A stretch of DNA of 64,000 nt from JAALLB01 sp017643495. Lineage in GTDB: Bacteria; Pseudomonadota; Alphaproteobacteria; Rhizobiales; Rhizobiaceae. Positions 9,801 through 16,552 of this stretch are shown piece after piece. The DNA lies in the NCBI GenBank assembly GCA_965216105.1, contig OZ244147.1, positions 3,224,001 through 3,288,000 of the forward strand, given 5' to 3'. Both the position numbers and the translations under genes were made by a program. The first letter of the stretch is position 1. Each line of letters opens with the position of its first letter. The notes under the pieces are model-generated. The model was not told the origin of the DNA. It did not search any database and saw nothing but the letters and a program-made list of their open reading frames with translations.

Positions 9801-10562
9801 AATGCCCTGCTGCAAATCATCTATCCGGCGCAAGAAGTCATCGTGACGTGCCTCAAGTGCGCGGACCGAATTGCCGGACATGTCGGCGAACTCGTCCATG
9901 ACAGAACGCAACCCCTGGAGTTCGCCTGACAAGCGCTCATGACTGGCTTCCACAACCTGCGCATATTTGCTGTCATTTCCTCCGCCTCGGCCTTCAGACA
10001 ATTGCCGCGTGATCTCGGCATGACTGGCTTCCAGGCTCTGCCTGATTTTCTCCATCTCGGAAACCAGGCCAGAATTGTCTGTCTTCCCGGCGGAGGCGAT
10101 CTGCTTACGCATTTCCAACAGCTCAGATGTGATCTGTTCGTTCTGGCGCACCAAGACCTCTGAGTGACGGGCGTTCTGTTCGTGGCCGGTTTCGCTCCGG
10201 CTCATTGCGTTCAGCTTTGACCCGATTTGCTCAAGGCTTGAACGGATATGATCCAGTTCCGGGGCCGGAGCAGACACGGGAAAAGCGCCCGCCTGCATGT
10301 TGTATTGCGGATAACCACCCTGCTCCCTGGAAGCGGGTGACCGCGAATAGGCATCTGGCCCGACACCGTGGGCAGCGTGCCCATAAACATTTCCGTCGCC
10401 TGTTGCATGGGATTGCGTGTGGACACCAAGGGCACTCAGGCGGCGACCGATCTCTTCTATCTGCTGGCTGACACCCGCCGGGACTTGGGGTGCAGGGCCC
10501 AAGCCATGACTTGCCGGTTGGTTGGCGGCCAGATTGTTGAGATGTGATCTTGATCTGCGCAT
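6837..10562 (-). CDS. PodJ-like protein: coiled coil, one TM, SEL1 repeats, peptidoglycan-binding domain
   Basis: This 1241-residue protein has the layout of PodJ-type polar organisers of Rhizobiales and Caulobacter. Residues 1 to about 560 are rich in predicted coiled coil (many IEQIGSKL/LEEITR-type heptads), followed by an acidic, proline-rich linker. A single membrane helix (VLMYGAAAILIVVMAIPVA) sits at about residues 815 to 838, with an acidic periplasmic stretch after it. SEL1-type repeats (GRRYSEGAGTAKN, YIIGNFNEKGIGVEKN, GIFHTRGIGTNVD) cover about 975 to 1125, and a PG_binding_1 domain (MQAVLARLGYNPGPADGIMG) is C-terminal. I prefer the ATG at 10562 (MRRSRSHLNNL); a GTG at 10637 is possible, but neither has a strong ribosome-binding site. 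The polarity role is inferred. Confidence 0.8.
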   Translation of the reverse strand: MRRSRSHLNNLAANQPASHGLGPAPQVPAGVSQQIEEIGRRLSALGVHTQSHATGDGNVYGHAAHGVGPDAYSRSPASREQGGYPQYNMQAGAFPVSAPAPELDHIRSSLEQIGSKLNAMSRSETGHEQNARHSEVLVRQNEQITSELLEMRKQIASAGKTDNSGLVSEMEKIRQSLEASHAEITRQLSEGRGGGNDSKYAQVVEASHERLSGELQGLRSVMDEFADMSGNSVRALEARHDDFLRRIDDLQQGINVAAGNPELYREVVENSYREIAGNFADLKETVMHLQQSRDDMAAPDFTQIEMRLEEITRAVVALSAGNQNLDNLERIEARIADIGKTVSAMQPGDSDTHFANIEREIAGLREQLATAAAPAPGFDPSALERQMSEIRENLNELSTRVADNGAPVTDFADMAAQISQLSDKFDNRMPFMASAESEEGGSIDLAALIGRLDDMVEQVAELKSRPLDVSAVQTLVDQVPDHSDAFASLERQLGDILNRLAEVDGEGASLEPITERLAGIEQQIGASRDIAVEVAAQAAEEAIERAIRELPAQAAQSGSSVDAQAIESLTHDLRRWQETVSGANAENHETFEAVRDVLNTIADRLSQVEAGMQSAMTGGQAVSRQEYQAEPERADDAPVSHEASGLYDNEDAQELYAEPAVSGHASDQPGEHQTHHSAPVTSQPSANTNPLYAAAVGEANVQAADPSEENLPRVETPAMEMAEMPDAPVSDDFVEEDMPIEPGNGAPDLAALVKQANERRKSSDKSGSATSGMDFLASARRAAQAAAQEASMVQEQIEVEKKQSLLTNLPGLIAKNKKVLMYGAAAILIVVMAIPVASRFLSPDPAPVSDDAAVPAIEETLDSPSVEESTLVEPDAGLSGTGLNEDTATDPAADVEELPQVDGAAESSVDATADEADAAWQEENEETPEGGESLQSATLEITEIPAENIPSFDTGELDFANDALKSAVSAGDPAAVFEIGRRYSEGAGTAKNLEKASDWYERSAQLGYAPAQYIIGNFNEKGIGVEKNMARAVSWYELAAESGNVVAMHNLGVIYATPGTVADEPDMENAFRWFNEAADHGVRDSQVNMGIFHTRGIGTNVDLVEAYKWFAVASASGDVDAKSKLTVIKEALRPEQLAEAKALVESWKPETADKAANEVQVSEAWKDQTAQVAQPVPVSKTTIAQMQAVLARLGYNPGPADGIMGQRTRDAIVAYRKKAGLDGGEQVDAALLRSLTAAISG

Positions 10563-10934
10563 AAGCAACTGCCCGGTACGGTGAAAAACAGATACAATGG
10601 GGGCACGAATCCCCACGTGTTCAGCCCAAGCATTCACAAAACAGGGTAAACAATGGGTTAATCTGGCGGTATCAAATTGTTAATTTTTGCTTCCTGCACA
10701 TGAATACTGCTCAAAAACTCACTTGCATGCCGACCAGGTCTGCCGTGTCAGGCTTATTGAATTTGTTTCTGATATGACAAATGTTGCCTGTATGTGAAAT
10801 TATGAGACAAATCGGATTCCGCGACAATAATTGACGTTTACGCAAACGTAAGAATTCGCTATATGAGTGCAGCTTTGGTTGAATGGTACCAGCTGCTACG
10901 ATCAGAATGGCTGGCCTTATGAGGAGAATGCGAC
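10563..10934. other. Intergenic region between PodJ-like gene and the beta-oxidation operon
   Basis: About 370 bases separate the divergent PodJ-like and acyl-CoA dehydrogenase starts. I see no gene here. The part near 10650 to 10690 is AT-rich and would hold the leftward promoter. The right part carries a palindromic operator (annotated separately at 10831 to 10852) and a good ribosome-binding site, GAGGAG, at 10921 to 10926. Confidence 0.6.
10831..10852 (+). promoter_or_regulatory. Two overlapping TTnACGTnnACGTnAA-type operators before the beta-oxidation operon
   Basis: The sequence holds ACGTTT-ACGC-AAACGT, a perfect 6+4+6 inverted repeat. It can also be read as two overlapping 15-base palindromes, TTGACGTTTACGCAA and TTTACGCAAACGTAA, offset by six bases. 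A near-identical element precedes the nitronate monooxygenase-like gene at 53453. From memory, the core resembles the operator of LiuR, a MerR-family regulator of branched-chain amino acid and fatty-acid catabolism. That assignment is inferred, and no such regulator gene is in the window. Confidence 0.55.
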
Positions 10935-12731
10935 ATGCCAATCTACAATGCCCCGGTTGAGGACACGCTTTATATCATCAACGATGTTCTGAATATCGAG
11001 CGCTACAACAACCTGCCCGGGTTTGAAGAAGCGACACCTGACATGATCGAGGCCATTCTTGGTGAAGCAGCCAAGATGTGTGAAGAAATCATCCACCCCC
11101 TGAACCAAAGTGGTGACCAGGAAGGGTGCAAGCGAAGTGATGACGGCGAAGTAACCACACCCAAGGGGTTCAAGGAAGCCTACCAGTCCTATCGTGAAGG
11201 TGGATGGATGGGGCTTGCCGCAGACCCTGACCACGGTGGCCAGGGGCTGCCCTACACATTGCACACAGCCGTTGGTGAATATCTTTCTTCTTCCAACCAG
11301 GCGTTCGCCATGTATCCCGGCCTGACACAAGGAGCGATTGCCGCCATTCAGGTGCACGGGTCCGACGAACAAAAACAGAAATACCTGCCAAACATGATTG
11401 AAGGCTCATGGACCGGCACGATGAACCTGACGGAACCACATTGTGGTACTGATCTCGGACTGTTGCGCACGAAAGCCGTTCCTGCCGATGACGGAAGCTA
11501 CCGGATTTCAGGCCAGAAGATTTTCATCTCTGCCGGAGAACATGACCTTTCGGACAATATCATTCATCTGGTTCTTGCCCGCATTGAAGGAGCTCCGGAA
11601 GGTACCAAGGGAATTTCACTGTTCATCGTCCCGAAATATCATGTCGGTGAGGATGGCAGCATTGGCGAACGCAATGGCGTTTCATGCGGGTCCATTGAGG
11701 AAAAAATGGGCATTCATGGCAATTCGACCTGTGTCATGAATTATGACGAGGCGACCGGTTATCTTGTCGGCGCTGAAAACAAGGGGCTTGCCGCCATGTT
11801 CATCATGATGAACGAGGCACGTCTTGGCGTAGGCCTGCAAGGACTGTCGCAATCAGAAATCGCTTACCAGAATGCCGCCGCCTACGCGAAAGACCGCATT
11901 CAGGGCCGCGCGCTCACCGGTCCAGCCCAGCCCGACAAGAAGGCCGATCCGATCATCGTGCATCCGGACGTTCGCCGCATGCTGATGAATATCAAGTCCT
12001 TCAACGAGGCAGCCCGTACATTGATGCTCTGGACTGCGTTGAAAGGCGATATTTCACACCGTGCAACCTCCGACGAGGAAAAACAGGCAGCTGACGACCT
12101 GATGGGTTTGTTGACGCCGATCGTCAAAGGCGTTCTGACCGACAAGGGTTTCGAGAACTGCGTCAACGCCCAGCAAGTTTTCGGTGGCCATGGCTACATC
12201 GAGGAATGGGGCATGAGCCAGTTTGTACGCGATGCCCGCATTGCCCAGATTTACGAAGGGGCGAACGGCATTCAGGCGCTCGATCTCGTTGGTCGCAAAC
12301 TGCCAAAGGACGGCGGCCGCGCCATGCGCAGCTTCATGGAAGAGGTCAATGCCTTCACCAAGAAGCACATGGAAAACGAGAAGATGCTTCCCTACACCAA
12401 GCCACTTCGCAATGGTGTGAAAGATCTGGAAGCCTCCGTCATGTGGCTGATGCAGAACGGCATGCAGAACCCGAACAATGCCGGAGCCGCTTCAATGGAT
12501 TTCATGCACATGTTCGGCCTTGTCGCCCTGGGCTACATGTGGGGCCTGATGGCCGAGAAGTCGCTTGCCGCGCTGGATGAAGGCGCAGGAGAAAAGGCTT
12601 CATTCCATGAAGGAAAGCTTGCCACGGCAAAATATTTCATGGATCGCCTGATGCCTGAAACGTCGGCTCACCTTTCACGAATTGAATCCGGTGCAGAGAG
12701 CATGATGGCACTGGAAGCAGAAGCATTCTAG
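10935..12731 (+). CDS. Acyl-CoA dehydrogenase, long AcdX/DmdC-like form
   Basis: This 598-residue FAD enzyme oxidises an acyl-CoA to the trans-2-enoyl-CoA, the first step of beta-oxidation. The N-terminal extension (YIINDVLNIERYNNLPGFEEA) and the extra C-terminal domain make it the long form, the group that includes methylmercaptopropionyl-CoA dehydrogenase DmdC. Visible motifs are MNLTEPHCGTDLGLL (FAD site), EARLGVGLQGL, and IYEGANGIQALDL, which supplies the catalytic glutamate. The ATG at 10935 follows a GAGGAG site by eight bases. It is the first gene of an operon that encodes the other beta-oxidation steps. No dmdA, dmdB or dmdD is in view, so DMSP metabolism is not implied. Confidence 0.9.
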   Translation: MPIYNAPVEDTLYIINDVLNIERYNNLPGFEEATPDMIEAILGEAAKMCEEIIHPLNQSGDQEGCKRSDDGEVTTPKGFKEAYQSYREGGWMGLAADPDHGGQGLPYTLHTAVGEYLSSSNQAFAMYPGLTQGAIAAIQVHGSDEQKQKYLPNMIEGSWTGTMNLTEPHCGTDLGLLRTKAVPADDGSYRISGQKIFISAGEHDLSDNIIHLVLARIEGAPEGTKGISLFIVPKYHVGEDGSIGERNGVSCGSIEEKMGIHGNSTCVMNYDEATGYLVGAENKGLAAMFIMMNEARLGVGLQGLSQSEIAYQNAAAYAKDRIQGRALTGPAQPDKKADPIIVHPDVRRMLMNIKSFNEAARTLMLWTALKGDISHRATSDEEKQAADDLMGLLTPIVKGVLTDKGFENCVNAQQVFGGHGYIEEWGMSQFVRDARIAQIYEGANGIQALDLVGRKLPKDGGRAMRSFMEEVNAFTKKHMENEKMLPYTKPLRNGVKDLEASVMWLMQNGMQNPNNAGAASMDFMHMFGLVALGYMWGLMAEKSLAALDEGAGEKASFHEGKLATAKYFMDRLMPETSAHLSRIESGAESMMALEAEAF

Positions 12732-12743
12732 TCGGTTACCGGG

Positions 12744-13922
12744 ATGCCAAACCACTCTGACATACTGTCAATGCCTCCTGCAGCATGGATGAACGAGGAG
12801 TTCACCATGGTGCGGGAAATGGCCGGCCGCTTCATGGATGACGAAATCGCGCCACACTACGAAACGTATGAGCGCGAGGAGATTGTCCCGCGTTCAGAAT
12901 GGGAGAAAGCCGGAGCCAACGGTCTTTTGTGCGCTTCCATGCCGGAAGCATATGGAGGCGGCGGGGCAAGTTATGCCGAGGAGGCTGCAATCATTGAAGC
13001 CATCGGACATGCCGGTGTCGACGGATTCGGCATCGCCCTTCATTCAGGGATTGTTGCTCCGTACATCGAAGCCTACGGAACGGAGGAGCAGAAGGCAAAA
13101 TGGCTGCCGAAAATGGCAACGGGTGAACTGATCGGGGCAATAGCCATGACAGAACCCGGTGCAGGGTCCGATCTCCAGGGCATAAAGACAACCGCGTCCC
13201 GTGACGGGAACCAGTATTCAATCAGCGGCTCGAAAACCTTCATTACCAACGGGCAAAACGCGAACCTGATTCTTGTTGTTGCCAAGACTGACCCGGCTGA
13301 AGGGGCAAAGGGAACTTCCCTCATGGTTGTGGAAACGGAGGGGCTCGAAGGGTTTGAGCGCGGACGCAACCTCGACAAGATCGGCTTCAAAGCGAATGAT
13401 ACGTCTGAACTGTTCTTCAACGACGCCAAGATTCCGACATCCAACCTTCTGGGCAGTGACGAAGGACAGGGTTTCTACCAGTTGATGAATCAATTGCCAC
13501 AAGAGCGGCTTATCATCGCCAACCAGGCAATGGCTTCCATAGAACGCGCACTGGCCCTGACAATAGACTATGCCGGGGAGCGCAAGGCTTTTGGCAAGCC
13601 GATAATCGACTTCCAGAATACCCAGTTCAAGCTGGCTGAAATGAAATCGGAAGCGACAATGGCCAAGGCATTTGTCAATCATTGTGTCGAACGCCATTTG
13701 AATGGCGGTCTGGATACGGAAACCGCATCAATGGCGAAATACCTGCTCAGCGACCTGCAGGGAAAAGTGATGGATGAATGCCTTCAACTGTTTGGTGGCT
13801 ATGGTTACATGAACGAATATCCGATTGCCCGGATGTACCGTGATGCCCGCGTCCAACGCATTTATGGCGGCACGAACGAAATCATGAAATTGCTGATTGC
13901 ACGATCACTGCAAAAGGGCTGA
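12744..13922 (+). CDS. Acyl-CoA dehydrogenase, LCAD-like
   Basis: This is a standard-length acyl-CoA dehydrogenase of 392 residues. It contains AMTEPGAGSDLQGIKT, TFITNGQNANLILV, GERKAFGKPIIDFQN and LFGGYGYMNEYPIARMYRDAR. The C-terminal segment reads IYGGTNEIMKLLIARSL, with glycine where MCAD has its catalytic glutamate, as in mammalian long-chain acyl-CoA dehydrogenase. In that subgroup the base comes from another helix, and QLPQERLIIA here provides a candidate glutamate. It begins 12 bases after the preceding dehydrogenase gene, so the two are in one transcript and probably cover different chain lengths. Confidence 0.92.
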   Translation: MPNHSDILSMPPAAWMNEEFTMVREMAGRFMDDEIAPHYETYEREEIVPRSEWEKAGANGLLCASMPEAYGGGGASYAEEAAIIEAIGHAGVDGFGIALHSGIVAPYIEAYGTEEQKAKWLPKMATGELIGAIAMTEPGAGSDLQGIKTTASRDGNQYSISGSKTFITNGQNANLILVVAKTDPAEGAKGTSLMVVETEGLEGFERGRNLDKIGFKANDTSELFFNDAKIPTSNLLGSDEGQGFYQLMNQLPQERLIIANQAMASIERALALTIDYAGERKAFGKPIIDFQNTQFKLAEMKSEATMAKAFVNHCVERHLNGGLDTETASMAKYLLSDLQGKVMDECLQLFGGYGYMNEYPIARMYRDARVQRIYGGTNEIMKLLIARSLQKG

Positions 13923-13985
13923 AATATCCAGGATGGAAACAGGTGGATGCCTGTATCGCGACTGGTCATAAAGAGGAGACAAAAC

Positions 13986-14297
13986 ATGGCAAAAGGTTAC
14001 TGGATCGCACATGTAAAGGCAGAAGACGGCAGCGCTTTTTCAAGCGACAGTTACAAGGCCTATGTAGAAGGCGCTGCACCGGCCTTTCAAAAGTACAATG
14101 CAAAATTCCTGGCAAGAGGCGGAGAGTTCAAGATTGCCGAGGGAGCCGATATCGGCTCCCGCCATGTCATCGCGGAGTTTGAATCCTTCCAGGCGGCGCA
14201 GGATTGCTACAATTCCGACATTTATGCCGATGCGAAAAAACACCGCCAGGCAGTTTCAGAAGCAGTCATCATCCTGATGGAAGGCTTTGACGGCTGA
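13986..14297 (+). CDS. DUF1330 family protein
   Basis: This small protein (103 residues) of the DUF1330 family has a ferredoxin-like alpha/beta barrel fold similar to antibiotic biosynthesis monooxygenases. Recognisable parts are the N-terminal KGYWIAHVKAEDG, the GGEFKIAEG segment and RHVIAEFESFQAAQDCYNS. The start at 13986 follows AGGAGA by seven bases; the frame extends upstream, but without a site. The stop overlaps the GST start (TGATG), tying it to the operon. Biochemical function is unknown; its position suggests a side role in acyl-CoA catabolism. Confidence 0.87.
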   Translation: MAKGYWIAHVKAEDGSAFSSDSYKAYVEGAAPAFQKYNAKFLARGGEFKIAEGADIGSRHVIAEFESFQAAQDCYNSDIYADAKKHRQAVSEAVIILMEGFDG

Positions 14298-14932
14298 TGA
14301 GCGATTACACGCTGAAATCCTTTGCAGAGTCAGGAAATGCCTACAAGGCAGCCTTGATGCTGGCACTGTGCAAGGCTGACTGGCAGGCCGAATGGGTAGA
14401 CTTTTTCAAGGGTGCCACACGGGCCGATGATTACCGCAAGCTCAATGCCATGGGTGAAGTTCCCGTGCTTGTCGACCACACGCAAGATGATCGCGTCCTG
14501 AGCCAAACCGGTGTCATCCTGCTGCATCTGGCAGACCGGTATGACAAGTTCGTTCCCAGCAACAGGGCAGACGAACTGGAAATGCTGCGCTGGATGTTTT
14601 TCGACAATCACAAGCTTACGAGTTACGTCGCAACCTACCGGTTCATGAGCCGGTTTATGAAGAAGGAAGGCGAGCCGGAGACCGAGTTCCTGAAAGGACG
14701 CGGCATGAGTGCGCTCAAGGTACTCGACGGGCATCTTTCAAATCGTGACTGGATCGCGACAGACCAGGCGACACTGGCCGACCTTTCCTGTTGCGGCTAT
14801 CTGTTCTGGCCAGACCATATCGGCGTTTCCTGGGACGATTACCCGGGGATCAAGAACTGGCTTTCCCGAATTCAAAATCTCGAAAACTGGCAGCCACCCG
14901 AGGCACTCCTGCCTACGGGTCCGCAAACCTGA
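14297..14932 (+). CDS. Glutathione S-transferase family protein
   Basis: This 211-residue protein has a thioredoxin-like N-terminal domain with the cis-proline segment GEVPVLVDH (about residues 52 to 60) and an SQTGVILLHLADRY motif that would contact glutathione. An all-helical C-terminal domain with TLADLSCCGYLFW follows. It is translationally coupled to the DUF1330 gene and lies 16 bases before the thiolase gene. A GST inside a fatty-acid oxidation operon is uncommon in textbook systems. It may remove reactive enoyl or unsaturated intermediates or support an isomerisation, but the reaction is not evident from sequence. Confidence 0.87.
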   Translation: MSDYTLKSFAESGNAYKAALMLALCKADWQAEWVDFFKGATRADDYRKLNAMGEVPVLVDHTQDDRVLSQTGVILLHLADRYDKFVPSNRADELEMLRWMFFDNHKLTSYVATYRFMSRFMKKEGEPETEFLKGRGMSALKVLDGHLSNRDWIATDQATLADLSCCGYLFWPDHIGVSWDDYPGIKNWLSRIQNLENWQPPEALLPTGPQT

Positions 14933-14948
14933 CTTTAAGGAGCACATC

Positions 14949-16157
14949 ATGGCTGAAGCTTATATTTACGATCACGTCCGCACCCCGCGGGGCCGCGGCA
15001 AAAAGGATGGCAGCCTGCACGAAGTGCCTGCTGTCCGACTGTCTGCGCACACATTGTCGGCCTTGCGCGACCGCAGCGAGATTGACACAACACAGGTCGA
15101 TGATGTGGTCCTCGGCTGTGTTGATCCGGTAGGCGAAGCCGGTGGCGACATTGCACGGGCCGCCGTATTCGAGGCCGAATATGACACCCAGGTTCCCGGC
15201 ATGCAGATCAACCGTTTCTGCGCGTCCGGTCTTGATGCAATCAATTTTGCCGCCGGTACGATCAATTCCGGCGCAAACGATATCGTGATTGCAGGCGGGG
15301 TCGAATCCATGTCCCGCGTTGGCATTGGCGCCTCTGGCGGTGCGTGGCCCATGGACCCGAGCGTTGCCGTTCCCTCTTATTTCATGCCGCAAGGTGTGTC
15401 GGCAGACCTGATTGCATCGAAATACGGTTTTTCGCGCGATGATGTCGACGCCTATTCGGTTGAAAGCCAGAAACGGGCTGCGAAAAGCTGGGAAGAAGGA
15501 AGGTTCAAGAATTCCGTTGTTCCGGTCAAGGACCAGAACGGCTTGACCATTCTGGATCATGACGAACACATGCGGCCGGGCACAGACATGCAGTCACTGG
15601 CCTCGCTGGACCCGTCTTTCGTGATGATGGGTGAAATGGGTGGCTTCAATGCCGTGGCCATTGCCGCCCACCCGGAAGTGGAAAACGTCAACCACGTTCA
15701 CCACGCGGGCAATTCTTCTGGCATCGTCGATGGCGCTGCTGCCGTGCTGATGGGGTCTGAAGAAGGTGGCAAGAAGCTTGGCCTGAAACCCCGGGCAAAA
15801 ATCCACGCTTTCGCGAATATCGGCTCGGATCCAGCCCTGATGCTGACCGGCCCGGTCGACGTTACCGAAAAACTGCTCAAGCGGGCAGGCATGACGCTTG
15901 AGGATATCGACCTCTTCGAACTCAACGAAGCTTTCGCCTCGGTCGTGCTGCGATACATGCAGCATTTCGACATTTCTCATGACAAGATCAACGTGAATGG
16001 CGGAGCGATTGCCATGGGTCACCCGCTCGGTGCAACAGGGGCGATGATCCTCGGTACCGTGCTCGACGAACTGGAACGTCGCGATCTCAACACCGCCCTT
16101 GTGACACTCTGCATCGGAGCGGGCATGGGAACCGCAACGATTATCGAGCGGGTGTGA
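14949..16157 (+). CDS. Acetyl-CoA C-acyltransferase (thiolase)
   Basis: This thiolase of 402 residues cleaves 3-ketoacyl-CoA in the last step of beta-oxidation. The nucleophilic cysteine is Cys91 in INRFCASGLDAIN. The histidine lies in AMGHPLGATGAM and the second cysteine in TLCIGAGMGTA near the end. The ELNEAFASVVLRYM segment is also conserved. The ATG at 14949 follows AAGGAG by seven bases and begins MAEAYIYDHVRTPRGRG, the usual family start; the open frame runs 80 codons further up but lies within the GST gene. The operon also encodes the matching dehydrogenases and hydratase, giving a full cycle. Confidence 0.94.
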   Translation: MAEAYIYDHVRTPRGRGKKDGSLHEVPAVRLSAHTLSALRDRSEIDTTQVDDVVLGCVDPVGEAGGDIARAAVFEAEYDTQVPGMQINRFCASGLDAINFAAGTINSGANDIVIAGGVESMSRVGIGASGGAWPMDPSVAVPSYFMPQGVSADLIASKYGFSRDDVDAYSVESQKRAAKSWEEGRFKNSVVPVKDQNGLTILDHDEHMRPGTDMQSLASLDPSFVMMGEMGGFNAVAIAAHPEVENVNHVHHAGNSSGIVDGAAAVLMGSEEGGKKLGLKPRAKIHAFANIGSDPALMLTGPVDVTEKLLKRAGMTLEDIDLFELNEAFASVVLRYMQHFDISHDKINVNGGAIAMGHPLGATGAMILGTVLDELERRDLNTALVTLCIGAGMGTATIIERV

Positions 16158-16161
16158 TCCC

Positions 16162-16536
16162 ATGAAGAAAAACATTTACGACACGTTTGATGATATCAGC
16201 GATTTCTGGTCACCCCGGGCTGTTGCCGAGGCCAACGGACAGATGGTCAAGGTCTGCAAGCTCAAGGGGGAATTCGTTTGGCACCATCATGAGCAAGAGG
16301 ACGAAATATTCCTCGTGCTGAAGGGAAGTCTCACGATCCGCTACAAGGACCGCGAAGACGTTGTTCTCGGAGCCGGTGACATCCATACAGTGCCCAAGGG
16401 CGTCGAGCACAAACCGGAATGCACGGACGAGGTCATGTGCCTTCTCTTTGAACCGGGAGAAACTGCACATACCGGCAACGTCATAGCCGACATCACCAAA
16501 TCTGTAGACCAGCAACGCTCGCACTTGGGTGCTTGA
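16162..16536 (+). CDS. Cupin domain protein
   Basis: This is a 124-residue single-domain cupin. It has motif 1 (WHHHEQEDEIFLVLKG, about residues 40 to 55), with two or three histidines and a glutamate for metal binding, and motif 2 (GAGDIHTVPKGVEHKPEC). It begins four bases after the thiolase stop and ends 16 bases before the next gene, so it is inside the operon. The class includes enzymes and binding proteins, and the sequence does not decide which. The placement within beta-oxidation genes is consistent but unexplained. Confidence 0.85.
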   Translation: MKKNIYDTFDDISDFWSPRAVAEANGQMVKVCKLKGEFVWHHHEQEDEIFLVLKGSLTIRYKDREDVVLGAGDIHTVPKGVEHKPECTDEVMCLLFEPGETAHTGNVIADITKSVDQQRSHLGA

Positions 16537-16552
16537 GCCAAAGGAAACATTC

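Noticed and set aside
10640..10690. CtrA binding sites near the PodJ-like gene promoter
   Set aside because: TTAA words occur, but the spacing does not fit TTAA-n7-TTAA.
10935..12731. DMSP catabolism (DmdC) locus
   Set aside because: The protein is of the long form that includes DmdC, but no dmdA, dmdB or dmdD is nearby, and the operon encodes general beta-oxidation.
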